DNA of 64,000 nucleotides from Mycobacterium sp. MS1601. Lineage in GTDB: Bacteria; Actinomycetota; Actinomycetes; Mycobacteriales; Mycobacteriaceae. Shown one piece after another: positions 33,204-41,926 of this stretch (position 1 is its first letter; the number at the start of each line of letters is the position of its first letter). A program made the position numbers and the translations under genes. The DNA is taken from the NCBI RefSeq assembly GCF_001984215.1, contig NZ_CP019421.1, positions 124,001 through 188,000 on the forward strand. The letters run 5' to 3'. Below the pieces are notes generated by a model, which was not told where the DNA came from, did no database searches, and saw nothing but the letters and a program-made list of their open reading frames with translations.

Positions 33204-34235
33204 ATGTGCAAGGCCAGCAATGAGCCCGGTGGGCCGAAGCGGTGCTCGGCGGACATGCGTGCCCGCGCCCAGGAGTCTCATGACCGTGTGGAGGCGCTGG
33301 AGCAGCGATACCGCGAGATCGAGGAGCAGCTCGACGCTCGTCGGACCTATGGCTCGGAGAGCGCTTTTCGGGCGGCTCTGAACACCCGGATCCGTCAGAT
33401 CGTGCGGAGTACCGGCGGTGATGCTGCTGAGGTGGCGCGGCGGTTTGCTCTGCAGCAGTTCGTGTCTCGACTTTTCGATCGCGACCCGGAGCCGTGGCTG
33501 GTGACCGGAGGGACGGCTCTGCAGTTCCGGACCCCTGCCGAGGCCCGGGCGACCGCGGATCTGGATCTGGCGGTGACGCGCAACGTGGAGAACCTCACCG
33601 CGGCGTTGACCGAGGCGTCGCGGCGGCGGGCCGGCGAGCATGGGGAGTTCGCGGTCTCGGTGAGTGCGGGCAGCGGCCCCGGTGCGTACACCGGCAAGAT
33701 CACCTACTGGCTCAACGGGTCCCGGTTCGCTGTGGCGAAGCTGGATGTGGCTGTGGGGCGGGAGTTTCCGTTCGAGCCGGACACTCTGGTCCCCGATCCC
33801 GTGGTGGCGATCGACGACGTGCGGCCGATGTCTCGCGTGCGTACCTATGCCGTGGCCGCTCACCTGGCTGACAAGGTAGCCGCCATGTACGAGCTGCACG
33901 GCAGCAGCGGCGTGGCGCCGTCGACGCGCTCCCACGACCTGGCCGACATCGTGATCCTGTCGAGGTGTGCGCGTGTGGATGCCGAGGAGTTGCGCGCTGC
34001 GGTGCGCGGCCAGGAGCAGCGCCGCGGACTGGTTGTCCCCACTCCCCTGGTTCTGCCCACCGACCAGTGGAGACGCAGTTACCCCTCGCGGGTCGCGCAA
34101 GCAGGTCTGCCGGCGGAGTTGCGTGACGCTGACGCCGCCCTGGTGGAGGCCGATCGGTTCCTGGGGGCCGTCCTTGACGGGCGGGTGCAGACCGGCGTGT
34201 GGGATCCAGACCGCCGAGCTTGGGTAGCGAAGTGA
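33204..34235 (+). CDS. AbiEii-type nucleotidyltransferase toxin with MC..GGPKRC module
   Basis: 343 residues. It starts MCKASNEPGGPKRCSADM, the same module as two other proteins here, then a coiled coil (HDRVEALEQRYREIEEQL). The toxin domain has WLVTGGTALQFRT and ATADLDLAVTR, the nucleotidyltransferase GG(S/T)-x-x-D-x-D signature, followed by GSRFAVAKLDVAVG and LADKVAAMYELHG. AbiEii toxins add nucleotides to tRNA or other RNA. Usual AbiEii lacks the N-terminal module, so this is a fusion. Confidence 0.85.
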   Translation: MCKASNEPGGPKRCSADMRARAQESHDRVEALEQRYREIEEQLDARRTYGSESAFRAALNTRIRQIVRSTGGDAAEVARRFALQQFVSRLFDRDPEPWLVTGGTALQFRTPAEARATADLDLAVTRNVENLTAALTEASRRRAGEHGEFAVSVSAGSGPGAYTGKITYWLNGSRFAVAKLDVAVGREFPFEPDTLVPDPVVAIDDVRPMSRVRTYAVAAHLADKVAAMYELHGSSGVAPSTRSHDLADIVILSRCARVDAEELRAAVRGQEQRRGLVVPTPLVLPTDQWRRSYPSRVAQAGLPAELRDADAALVEADRFLGAVLDGRVQTGVWDPDRRAWVAK

Positions 34236-34289
34236 CCCGCCGAAGACTTGCCTGACGTGCCCGAGCGCAAGCTCGGCTAGCTGCGGGCG

Positions 34290-34940
34290 TCAGGAGTCGT
34301 TGCTGTCGTAGCCAGCCCGGAACTGGCCCTTTCGAATCAGCAGGGCCACTGCAGTGTCCCAGCGCTCCAGCTGGTCTCGGGTGAAGAATGGCTCGGGTAG
34401 GTGACGGTCGATGTGAGGACGCAGAATCATGGCGCCGACACGCAGGATCATCGCGTTCATTGCTCCCCAGAGGGGATCGAGGCCGGGCCTGTCCAGTCCG
34501 TGCGCGGTGTAGAGGTCGCGCTGCGCGCAGCTGATTTCTAGAAGGCCGTCGAAGATGGTGGCACCGATGGCGCCGCCTTCGACGAGAGCGCGGGCCACGT
34601 AATCCACGGCATCCGGGTGGTCGATCAGCAGTTTGGTGAAACGCCCGCCGACCCCGTCCATGCTGTCTTTCGCCGGCAGTGGGTCTAGTACCGGTACGGA
34701 CTCGGCGACCGTTCCAAACACCTGCAGGACGTATTCATCGACTGCCTCGACGAGGCCTGCCTTGTTGCCGAAGTGATGCTGCACCAGGCCCACGGAGACA
34801 CCTGCTTTTTCGGCTACTTCGCGGACGGTGGTTGAGACGATCCCCTGTTCGGCAAAGCATTTCATCGCCGCGTCGCGGATGCGGTCGGCGCGAGTTGGCT
34901 CCTTCTTTCGTGGAGCGGCGAAGAACGCAGAGGTCACCAT
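34290..34940 (-). CDS. TetR-family repressor
   Basis: 216 residues. The DNA-binding domain ADRIRDAAMKCFAEQGIV, TTVREVAEKAGVSVGLVQHH and FGNKAGLVEAVDEYVL is the TetR pattern; the C-terminal ligand domain is typical in size. The ATG at 34940 was chosen over an upstream TTG. It diverges from the dienelactone hydrolase gene, which it probably represses through the dyads at 34951-35032. Confidence 0.9.
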   Translation of the reverse strand: MVTSAFFAAPRKKEPTRADRIRDAAMKCFAEQGIVSTTVREVAEKAGVSVGLVQHHFGNKAGLVEAVDEYVLQVFGTVAESVPVLDPLPAKDSMDGVGGRFTKLLIDHPDAVDYVARALVEGGAIGATIFDGLLEISCAQRDLYTAHGLDRPGLDPLWGAMNAMILRVGAMILRPHIDRHLPEPFFTRDQLERWDTAVALLIRKGQFRAGYDSNDS

Positions 34941-34950
34941 CGCTAGAACA

Positions 34951-35032
34951 ATACACCGCGCTTGTATCGCCATGTAGTGTGCATTGCGAAACCGTACCGC
35001 TTGATTGCAAACCAATACACCGATACGGTTTC
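34951..35032. promoter_or_regulatory. Two dyads between TetR and hydrolase genes
   Basis: ATACA-N7-TGTAT at 34951-34967, and GAAACCGTACCG (34988-34999) against CGATACGGTTTC (35021-35032), 11 of 12 matching. Likely TetR operators controlling both directions. Confidence 0.65.
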
Positions 35033-35117
35033 AGTGGCGGTGAGATTCATCGAATGGGTCCCCGGCACAACCACGGGCCGTTGCTGGGCAGTGGCTGATA
35101 GATATGGGGGCAAGCGC

Positions 35118-35822
35118 ATGACAAACACCGTCTACCCGGCTCCGGACGGGCCGCTACCAGGGCATTTGGCGGTACCCACCACCGAAGGGCCTTGGCCGGG
35201 CGTTGTCGTGGTTCAGGACATTCTCGGGGTGACCGCCGATCTGCGACAGATCACCGACCGCCTTGCCGAGCAGGGCTATCTCGCGTTGGCTCCGGCGCTT
35301 TACCGCCGAGGGCGGCGCTTAACCTGCTTGGTCAGCACGATCCGCCAGTACTTCCAGGGCAGCGGGCCTCTCTTCAATGACCTCGTAGCAGCCCGTGATT
35401 TCCTTGCCGCCGACGAGCGCTGCACCGGGAAGGTCGGCGTCGTCGGGTTCTGCATGGGTGGCGGATTCGCCCTACTGATGTCCCCGCGTGGCCACTTCGA
35501 CGCTGCCGCGGCCAACTACGGGCTAGTGCCGAAAGACCTGGACTCGCTACGCGATTCGTGTCCAGTAGTCGCCAGCTATGGGGGCAAGGATCGCGTCATC
35601 CGCCCAGGGTCGGCGGCGAAACTCGATGCGGCCCTCGCCGCGGCCTCCGTTCCCAGAGACGTCAAGGAATACCCTGACGCCGGACACGCCTTCATGAACA
35701 ACTATCAGCTCGCCGCACCCGTCCGCGTCATGGTCAACCTCGCCGAGATGGCGTACTCACAGCCGGAAGCCGACGACGCCTGGAAGCGGATGATGGCATT
35801 CTTCGAAGAGCACCTCGCATGA
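35118..35822 (+). CDS. Dienelactone hydrolase family protein
   Basis: 234 residues. The Cys nucleophile lies in VGVVGFCMGGGFAL, the acid in YGGKDRVIRPG and the His in PDAGHAFMNNY, a complete Cys-Asp-His triad of dienelactone hydrolases (alpha/beta hydrolase fold). The substrate is unknown. ATG at 35118; its stop overlaps the next gene (ATGA). Regulated with the divergent TetR gene by position. Confidence 0.88.
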   Translation: MTNTVYPAPDGPLPGHLAVPTTEGPWPGVVVVQDILGVTADLRQITDRLAEQGYLALAPALYRRGRRLTCLVSTIRQYFQGSGPLFNDLVAARDFLAADERCTGKVGVVGFCMGGGFALLMSPRGHFDAAAANYGLVPKDLDSLRDSCPVVASYGGKDRVIRPGSAAKLDAALAAASVPRDVKEYPDAGHAFMNNYQLAAPVRVMVNLAEMAYSQPEADDAWKRMMAFFEEHLA

Positions 35823-36193
35823 CGCTCACCGACTCCGCCACGTGCCTTCAGATCCAAGAGGCCTGCGACGACCTCTACTGCGACCCTGACGACCCGGCAT
35901 TGTCAGGCCGACTACTGCAGCTGCTCGCCAGCACGTCCGCGTCCTCGGGCGTTGACGATGCTGGCCCGCCGTGTGCCGTCGTGCCGCGAACATCATGGCG
36001 CCGCCTGGTCAAGATCGCGTGCGACGAGCTGCACGACGACCCAGCCGACGCCGATGCCCGCGACCGTCTGCTCCTACTGCTGGCCGCCGGCGACATCAAA
36101 TCGGCATCGATGAGTTGCGGCGGCCGTTCTGGGAGTGTCCAGGAAGAACAGTCCCGCCGGATCCTTGCCCACACCAACAAACACCACACCTAA
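35819..36193 (+). CDS. Small ACDELHDDP-family protein, paralogue B
   Basis: 124 residues with the same two halves as the protein at 4961: QEACDDLYCDPDDP near 15 and KIACDELHDDPADADARDRL near 65, then an extra polar C-terminus. It is translationally coupled to the hydrolase gene. Presence in three different operons suggests a small accessory module rather than a pathway enzyme. Confidence 0.7.
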   Translation: MTLTDSATCLQIQEACDDLYCDPDDPALSGRLLQLLASTSASSGVDDAGPPCAVVPRTSWRRLVKIACDELHDDPADADARDRLLLLLAAGDIKSASMSCGGRSGSVQEEQSRRILAHTNKHHT

Positions 36194-36215
36194 CCGGCGG
36201 AAGCAGCACACATTC

Positions 36216-37034
36216 ATGGACACACCCGCGAACTACCCGTGCGCCATCTCGCCGTTCGAGGACGGCGGTAAGCGCCAATACCTCACGCAGTTGGCGCAAA
36301 CGGACGCTGTCAGACGCTACAAGAGCACCGCCACTTCAGAACTCGACGTCCAACCCGGAAACATCGTCGTCGATCTCGGATGCGGCGCCGGCTTGGACCT
36401 GCACCGCTACGCGGGACTCACTGGACCCACTGGAGCCGTCATCGGCTTCGACTACGACCCACAAATGACCGCCCTCGCAACGCAAGCGACACAGCACCTT
36501 CCCACCGTGAACGTCGAAGTGGCCGACATCCACTGCTTGCCCTTGAACACGCAGTCAGCCGATCGCGTACATATCGACCGCGTACTCCAACACGTCACTT
36601 CCCCGGCCGGGGCCGTCGCGGAGGCCGCTCGCATCCTGCGCCCGACGGGAAAGCTCGTCTGCACCGAACCGGACTGGGCGACCCTCGCAATCGATCACCC
36701 CGACGCGGACCTCAGTGTCGCGTACACGAACATGATGCTCAAACACGTTATCCCGCAACCGACTGTGGGCCGCAGCATCCCGCGGTTGCTCCAACAGGCG
36801 GGTCTCACTGTTACCCGAATCGAACCGGTTACGGCCCTATGGACTGACGTTGTCGCCGCCGATGGCGTCCTGGGTTTGCACGTGGTGACCGAGCGCGCAC
36901 TAGCTGCAGGGCATCTCACCGCAGCGCAGGCCAGCAGCTGGATTGACCAACTTGTGTCGGCGCCATTTCTCGCCACGATGACACTCTTCATGGTGTCCGC
37001 GCAGTACGAGAACATCGACTTGGCCATCGGGTGA
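36216..37034 (+). CDS. SAM-dependent methyltransferase
   Basis: 272 residues from MDTPANYPCAISPFEDGG; a GTG at 36135 in the same frame is less likely because it overlaps the previous gene. Class I motifs: VVDLGCGAGLDLHRYAGL, GFDYDPQMTALA, VADIHCLPL and the DRVHIDRVLQHV post-motif. The C-terminal third is helical, as in small-molecule methyltransferases. Substrate unknown. Confidence 0.85.
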   Translation: MDTPANYPCAISPFEDGGKRQYLTQLAQTDAVRRYKSTATSELDVQPGNIVVDLGCGAGLDLHRYAGLTGPTGAVIGFDYDPQMTALATQATQHLPTVNVEVADIHCLPLNTQSADRVHIDRVLQHVTSPAGAVAEAARILRPTGKLVCTEPDWATLAIDHPDADLSVAYTNMMLKHVIPQPTVGRSIPRLLQQAGLTVTRIEPVTALWTDVVAADGVLGLHVVTERALAAGHLTAAQASSWIDQLVSAPFLATMTLFMVSAQYENIDLAIG

Positions 37035-37633
37035 AAGATCACATGGAACCTGCTCGCGAACTGCCCGTGCTCACCGACGAGGAGAAGGCGCGGTGGCAAG
37101 CCTTGAGATCTGACATCCGGGAAATGGCTCCCCGGATCCGGAGAGCAGAAGCAACCGACGAGGAAATACAGGCAGCCTTCGGCCGCCTCGCCACACTCGA
37201 CATCGACAACTACACCTTGATGAATGCGTTGCACATTCCGGCGGATGCCGGGGAGGCGTATTCGGCAGGGCTCGAACGCATCTTGCGTCGCATACCGGAC
37301 GGGTGGGGGCGCTGGATCAGCCACGAGCGGGGCTGGTACCGACTCATCATCGAGTGCGATCGCCGGCTGTCCAAAGTCGACCCGAACTATGTCGTCTTCC
37401 GGGTCCGAGAGAAATTCGGGTCCCTCGGGTACTACTGCGCGCCCAGCATCGAGGAAACCTACGAGGTACGCAAGCAGTTCCAGGACGCCATCTTCCTGGC
37501 TCAGCGCGGCTCCACGAACACCTGTGAACACTGCGGCCGAAACGGCGTCCTCTACCAACGCAATGACTGGGTCAAACGACTCTGCGAGATCTGTGGCGAC
37601 GACCTCGGATTCACGCGGTGCCAGCGGGCATAA
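37031..37633 (+). CDS. Hypothetical protein with C-terminal zinc ribbon
   Basis: 200 residues. Helical start with EEKARWQALRSDIREMAPRI, then WYRLIIECDRRLSKVDPNYV and VFRVREKFGSLGYYC, and a C-terminal CEHCG...CEICG zinc ribbon. This combination occurs in hypothetical proteins of phages and mobile elements. GTG start overlaps the preceding stop. Function unknown. Confidence 0.65.
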   Translation: MKDHMEPARELPVLTDEEKARWQALRSDIREMAPRIRRAEATDEEIQAAFGRLATLDIDNYTLMNALHIPADAGEAYSAGLERILRRIPDGWGRWISHERGWYRLIIECDRRLSKVDPNYVVFRVREKFGSLGYYCAPSIEETYEVRKQFQDAIFLAQRGSTNTCEHCGRNGVLYQRNDWVKRLCEICGDDLGFTRCQRA

Positions 37634-37724
37634 CCGCTGCAGAACACGTACTTTCGGAGCAGCAGCAAACCAGGATCGGGTCTCGGGAAGGCATTTGCGT
37701 CGGCCTCTTCGATCTGATGCCCTA

Positions 37725-37747
37725 GTTGGAGCAATGACACGTCCCCC
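37725..37747 (-). repeat. Dispersed short repeat, copy 13
   Basis: Minus strand GGGGGACGTGTCATTGCTCC, between convergent genes. Confidence 0.65.
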
Positions 37748-37797
37748 GCGCACCGCCGGCCGAGCACGCCCGCGCGCCGCGTCGGCTGGCAGTGCAC

Positions 37798-38730
37798 CTA
37801 GGCGAGGCTGCGGAGCAGCTGGCCCAGCCTCATCAGGCGTTGACCGGAGGCCAGGCATTTCGGAGCCAGCGCGGCGCCGTCGCCGCTGGAGAGCTGCTCG
37901 GCCAGGGCGGTGGGGTCGCCGGCGGCCATGACGGCGGCGATCGCGGCTTCGAGGTCGGCCATGATCTGTGCGGTGTCGCCCGGTTGTTCGTTATGCGATG
38001 CGGCGGGGGCCGGTCCGGCGGGCGGTGTGGAGCTAGTCGGGGTGGGATCGGTGGTGGTGGCGGCCTTGGACGGGTGCGCAGTGTCTTCCTGCTCCCAGGG
38101 TGGGCCATCATCGTCGTGCGATTGCGCCCAGCCGTGGTCTCCCGTCGGCGGCCGCGGCGCCGTGTCGTCGACGTCGTCGTCTGCGTCCTCGGGCACCTGG
38201 GCCGGGACGAGCGCACCGAGTGGGGACGCAGGAACCGGTGGTGTCGTCGATTCGTAGAGCGGCCCGAAGCCGGGTGCGGTAGAGCGTTGCGCCACGGAGT
38301 CGATGAGTTCCCGTAGTGCGCCGGTTTGAGCGTCAGGATCGGTGACGCCTTCCAGGACTGCGGGAGCTTCCTCGACGACGACGCGGGAACCGGTGACACC
38401 CAGGCGTGCGACGTCTGAGGAGGTGACCGGGATGCGGGCTCCGGGTGCGGTGAGTTCCTGCAGCGGGAGGATCAGTCCGACGATGCCCTGCTGGTAGCGC
38501 CGAGCGTTGGAGGCGGCGCAGCCCATTTGGTCTTGGACGAATGCGGTGAAGCCGCTGTAGGGCCGTCCCGCAGCGTCGTTGATGAACTTCCAGTCTTCAT
38601 CGCGGTAGATCTCGGCGAGCACTTCGAAGGCTGTCTGGAAGGCGTTGTGCAGCTGCTGGGCTCGGCGCAGTGCGCGTTCCTGGCGGGTCTCCATGACGCC
38701 GGGCTCCTGGAAGACGAGGCCGGTGCTCAT
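37798..38730 (-). CDS. Hypothetical protein
   Basis: 310 residues. The helical N-terminal half (AQQLHNAFQTAFEVLAEIYR, GFTAFVQDQMGCAASNARRY, PVTSSDVARLGVTGSRVVVE) looks like a phage/plasmid DNA-binding accessory domain; a 100-residue acidic Pro/Thr/Asp linker follows, then a C-terminal helical end (IMADLEAAIAAVMAAGDPTA). No family recognised. ATGA overlap with 38727-39353. Confidence 0.6.
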   Translation of the reverse strand: MSTGLVFQEPGVMETRQERALRRAQQLHNAFQTAFEVLAEIYRDEDWKFINDAAGRPYSGFTAFVQDQMGCAASNARRYQQGIVGLILPLQELTAPGARIPVTSSDVARLGVTGSRVVVEEAPAVLEGVTDPDAQTGALRELIDSVAQRSTAPGFGPLYESTTPPVPASPLGALVPAQVPEDADDDVDDTAPRPPTGDHGWAQSHDDDGPPWEQEDTAHPSKAATTTDPTPTSSTPPAGPAPAASHNEQPGDTAQIMADLEAAIAAVMAAGDPTALAEQLSSGDGAALAPKCLASGQRLMRLGQLLRSLA

Positions 38731-39353
38731 TGGGCGTCTCGCTGCGCGATCGCGGCGGCGATGAGGTCTGCGGCGTCGTCGAGGCCGGCGCGGAGGCGCT
38801 TCTGTGTGCTCGGGTCGCTCCAGGCGGTGGCGATGACGTCGGCCAGGCCGGCGGTGAGGACACCGAGGTCGGCGGGGGCGTCGATGCGCAGCCGCTTGCG
38901 GGTCTGCCCGTCGGGCAGAAGCCGCAGCACGGTGATGGTGACCACGTTGGTGGTCATCGACGCCGGGCTGTTGCGGTAGGTCGCCATGATTCGTTGTTCG
39001 ACAAGGGCTTTGGCGAGCGGGTCGCGCAGGGATCCGACGGGGACGACGGACAGGGGGCCGTCGTTGTCGCCGGCGTTGCCGCGGGTGAGCCGCTCTTCGT
39101 ACTCTTCGCCGGCCATGGCCAGACCGGACAGGTAGGTGGTCTTGAGGGCTTTGCGCTCCTGGTCGTCGCGGGCCAGCTCGTAGCGGCGGAACGTCTCCGC
39201 GGCGCCGTCTGGGGTGGAGGCGTAGGCGATGGCGTCGGCGTCGCGGCGGCGGCGGGCCTTCTCCAGCTTGGTCTGCACCTTGTCGAGTTCGCGCAGGAGT
39301 TCGTCGAGGGTCGGTTCCTGGGTCGGCGGTTCTTGGGTCATGGTGTCAGTCAT
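38727..39353 (-). CDS. Hypothetical protein with coiled coil
   Basis: 208 residues; begins MTDTMTQEPPTQEPTLDELL. A coiled coil (RELDKVQTKLEKARRRRDAD), then a globular middle (VPVGSLRDPLAKALVEQRIM) and a helical end. AGGAGCGAGACA precedes the ATG. Function unknown. Overlapped by the 49-residue gene upstream. Confidence 0.6.
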   Translation of the reverse strand: MTDTMTQEPPTQEPTLDELLRELDKVQTKLEKARRRRDADAIAYASTPDGAAETFRRYELARDDQERKALKTTYLSGLAMAGEEYEERLTRGNAGDNDGPLSVVPVGSLRDPLAKALVEQRIMATYRNSPASMTTNVVTITVLRLLPDGQTRKRLRIDAPADLGVLTAGLADVIATAWSDPSTQKRLRAGLDDAADLIAAAIAQRDAQ

Positions 39354-39495
39354 TGTCTCGCTCCTGGGCTTCGTTGACGCCGAAGAAGTCTTCGGCGGCC
39401 GCCGTGGCGGCGGCGTCGGTGGGTCCGGTGAACGTATGTCGCTCGCCGGTCTCTGGGTCTTCGACCTCGATCTCGACGTGCTGCGGGGTGGCCAT
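39346..39495 (-). CDS. 49-residue acidic peptide
   Basis: MATPQHVEIEVEDPETGERH followed by TFTGPTDAAATAAAED and FFGVNEAQERDND. The stop overlaps the start of 38727-39353, and AGGAAGGATCACCCACC is a good ribosome site. Likely a small regulatory or antitoxin-like peptide; not identified. Confidence 0.65.
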   Translation of the reverse strand: MATPQHVEIEVEDPETGERHTFTGPTDAAATAAAEDFFGVNEAQERDND

Positions 39496-39510
39496 GGTGG
39501 GTGATCCTTC

Positions 39511-40635
39511 CTAGGTCATGACGGCCGGGGCGGCCTGCGGGAACTGGCCGATGATCTTGTTGCAGGCCTTGTTGACGCGATCGGCGGTCTGCTGCACCTT
39601 CTTCGGGTCGCCCTTGGCCCAGCCGTCGATGTAGGCGAAGGAGCTGCCACCCGGGTTCAGGCCGTAGTGGCGGGCGATGACGTAGGCGACACTTTCGGCT
39701 TCGACCTCCATCGTGGGACGTTGTCCGTCTGGGCCGCTGTGGTATTCGTGGTGGCGCTCCATGTGGCCCATCTGGATATGCGCCAATTCGTGGGCCAAGC
39801 AGACGGCTGCGTGTGCATCACTGTGGCGGGTGCTCACGACGACCTTCTTGGTCGGCTTGTCCTGGGTGTAGGCCTCCGGGCCGTCCTCGGGCAGTTCGAC
39901 GCGTTCGACGGTGTAGCCGTGCGCGTTGATCTGCTTCTCGAGTTCGGCATGCATCTCCGGCGGGGCCACCCCGGTCTCGCGGGTGTAGGTGATCTCGGGG
40001 CGCTGAGGCACGGGTGGGCCGGTGGTGTCGGAGACGTCGTAGACCGGGACGCCGAGCCAGCCGGTGACGACCTCTTCCTCGGTGCCGTCGTCCTTCTTGC
40101 GCTTCTCGATCTTGGGGGCCCGCACCCAGATGGCCTTGCACCCGGCGATGAGGGAGCGGTTGAACTTCTTGTTCCAGACCTTCTTCATGCCGCCGACGAA
40201 GGTGGCGTCGGGGCGCTGCATGCGGATGAGTAGCTGATTACCCAGGGAGTACGAGTGGAACTGGGAGGCGTATTGCAGCCAGTCCTGCCACTGTTCGGCG
40301 GTATTGAGGTTGGCGATCGCGGCGTCGATCTCGCGGCGGAAGTCTTCGACGCGGGTGGACTTGTCGGCGAAGCTGACCGTCTTCGGTGTGGCCACGGCCG
40401 GCTCCGCGGCCAGTGGTGGTTCGGCCGGCGGCGCGGCCAGTGGTGGTTCGGCCGGCGGCGCGGCGAGCGGATGGGCGGCGGCCGCGGCGGGGTAGCCGGC
40501 GTCGGCCAGGGCGGCCTGCAGGACCGATTCGGCTTCCTCCAGGACTTCAACGGAGTGCGCTGAGTGGCTGTATGCCAGTCGGGTGTCCCCGGAGCAGCGC
40601 CGGGGCCCTCCTGGGTCAGTCGTGGCACGACACAT
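39511..40635 (-). CDS. ArdC-like antirestriction protein with MC..GGPRRC module
   Basis: 374 residues from MCRATTDPGGPRRCSGDT, with GAGGAGGTACC upstream. After the module come Pro/Ala linkers with an in-frame repeat of PPAEPPLA. Then the ArdC N-terminal single-strand DNA-binding domain (WQDWLQYASQFHSYSLGNQL, LIRMQRPDATFVGG) and a zinc metallopeptidase domain with CLAHELAHIQMGH and EVEAESVAYVIARHYG. ArdC-type proteins accompany incoming single strands and block host restriction, so delivery during conjugation fits. A promoter-like element lies at 40726. Confidence 0.88.
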   Translation of the reverse strand: MCRATTDPGGPRRCSGDTRLAYSHSAHSVEVLEEAESVLQAALADAGYPAAAAAHPLAAPPAEPPLAAPPAEPPLAAEPAVATPKTVSFADKSTRVEDFRREIDAAIANLNTAEQWQDWLQYASQFHSYSLGNQLLIRMQRPDATFVGGMKKVWNKKFNRSLIAGCKAIWVRAPKIEKRKKDDGTEEEVVTGWLGVPVYDVSDTTGPPVPQRPEITYTRETGVAPPEMHAELEKQINAHGYTVERVELPEDGPEAYTQDKPTKKVVVSTRHSDAHAAVCLAHELAHIQMGHMERHHEYHSGPDGQRPTMEVEAESVAYVIARHYGLNPGGSSFAYIDGWAKGDPKKVQQTADRVNKACNKIIGQFPQAAPAVMT

Positions 40636-40725
40636 GGGTGGTACCTCCTCGGACACGGACGCTGGGACCGCTATTGGTGTAGCGCCAGCTCGGCAAGAAG
40701 AGCTGGAGTGCGTCCTTGTCTAGGA

Positions 40726-40754
40726 AGTACCGGCGGTGGCGGGCGTTTCCGTCA
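40726..40754 (-). promoter_or_regulatory. GACGGAAA-N13-GGTACT element, copy 2
   Basis: Minus strand TGACGGAAAC then 13 bases then GGTACT, about 91 bp before the ArdC-like start. Confidence 0.7.
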
Positions 40755-40792
40755 CGCGTGGCCGCGAGAAGTGTCCCCGCCCCACCCCGAGG

Positions 40793-40830
40793 TATACATG
40801 GGTGCCGCAAATGTGTATAGTGGTTTACAT
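40793..40830. promoter_or_regulatory. Upstream region of ADP-ribosylglycohydrolase gene
   Basis: TATACAT...ATGTGTATA forms an imperfect dyad at 40793-40819, followed by TAGTGGTTTACAT (40818-40830), the 13-mer also at 31923. Confidence 0.5.
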
Positions 40831-40848
40831 CCGAAGGGGAGGCGCACC

Positions 40849-41916
40849 ATGATGAGACGAACTGCCACTCAGGCCCGTTACCGCAACGCCCTGATCGGCC
40901 TGGCCGCCGGCGATGCGTGGGGCTACCAGGTCGAGTTCCGCAAGTACGCTCAGATGCCCGCCTACCCGGTGCCGGCGCCCAAGAAGATCTGGAAGATCTC
41001 CGACGACACCCAGATGACCCTGGCCCTGCACGATGCCCTTGTCGACGCCTCCGGCCAGCTCGACGACGTCGACGTCCTCACCAAGGCGATCACCGCACGC
41101 TTCCTGGAGTGGCAGGTCGACCGCGACAACAACCGCGCGCCCGGAGCGACCTGCATGGGGTCGTTGCGGCAGCTGCGCGCCGGCGCTCGGTGGCATGACG
41201 CCGATGGCGCTCGGGTCAGTGCCGGTTGCGGTGCGGTGATGCGCCTGGCTCCCGCGGCGCTGTGCCCGGACGAGGTGTGGCTGGGGGTCACCGCGCTGCA
41301 GGCTGCGCTCACTCACAAGCACCCGCTGGCGATCGCCTCCGCCCTGGTGCTCAGCGACGCGATCCGCTCTGCCACCTCAGTGCGCGGGCACTTCCTCGAA
41401 CACGCGATCAGTGCCGCGATGTCGGTGCTCTCCGGGCAGAGCCCGTGGCTGCGCGACGAGTTCCTGCTGCGCGTCCTCTCCCCCATGACCGCCGACGTGC
41501 CGGGCATGCTCGCCGCGGGCGTCAAGGAGATCCTCCTCGACGCACTGCTGGATGCCTTCACCGTCAAGCAGGAGCTGTTCACGCTCACTCCGGAGGACTA
41601 CGGCGATCCGTGCATCGGTATCGGCGAGGGGTGGGAGTCGGGTTCAGCGACAGCGATCGCGCTCCTGGTCGCCGACATGGCCACCGCGTCCGGCCGCGGG
41701 CGCGCTCCCCTCAATGGCCGCGAAGCGCTCGCATGGGCGTCAACCAGCAACGGGGATTCCGATTCGATTGCCAGCATCGCCGGCGCAGTCATCGGGGCCG
41801 CCCACACCGGTGATCGCTACTGGGCCGGGGTCAAGCTCAACCCGCGGTTCGAGCCGCGGTATGCCAAGGCGCTGCGCAATGCCCCGTCGGCGGCCCGAGG
41901 GTTCCTGGCTGCATGA
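40849..41916 (+). CDS. ADP-ribosylglycohydrolase
   Basis: 355 residues from MMRRTATQARYRNALIGLAA; AAGGGGAGGCG precedes the ATG. Family motifs: GDAWGYQVEF, the metal-binding ISDDTQMTLAL, GCGAVMRLAPAAL, and NGDSDSIASIAGAVIGAAH, so both acidic pairs that hold two magnesium ions are present. These enzymes remove ADP-ribose from proteins or nucleic acids. Likely partner is the ADP-ribosyltransferase at 25222; it may instead protect against host or rival toxins. Confidence 0.9.
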   Translation: MMRRTATQARYRNALIGLAAGDAWGYQVEFRKYAQMPAYPVPAPKKIWKISDDTQMTLALHDALVDASGQLDDVDVLTKAITARFLEWQVDRDNNRAPGATCMGSLRQLRAGARWHDADGARVSAGCGAVMRLAPAALCPDEVWLGVTALQAALTHKHPLAIASALVLSDAIRSATSVRGHFLEHAISAAMSVLSGQSPWLRDEFLLRVLSPMTADVPGMLAAGVKEILLDALLDAFTVKQELFTLTPEDYGDPCIGIGEGWESGSATAIALLVADMATASGRGRAPLNGREALAWASTSNGDSDSIASIAGAVIGAAHTGDRYWAGVKLNPRFEPRYAKALRNAPSAARGFLAA

Positions 41917-41926
41917 CACAGCCCGA

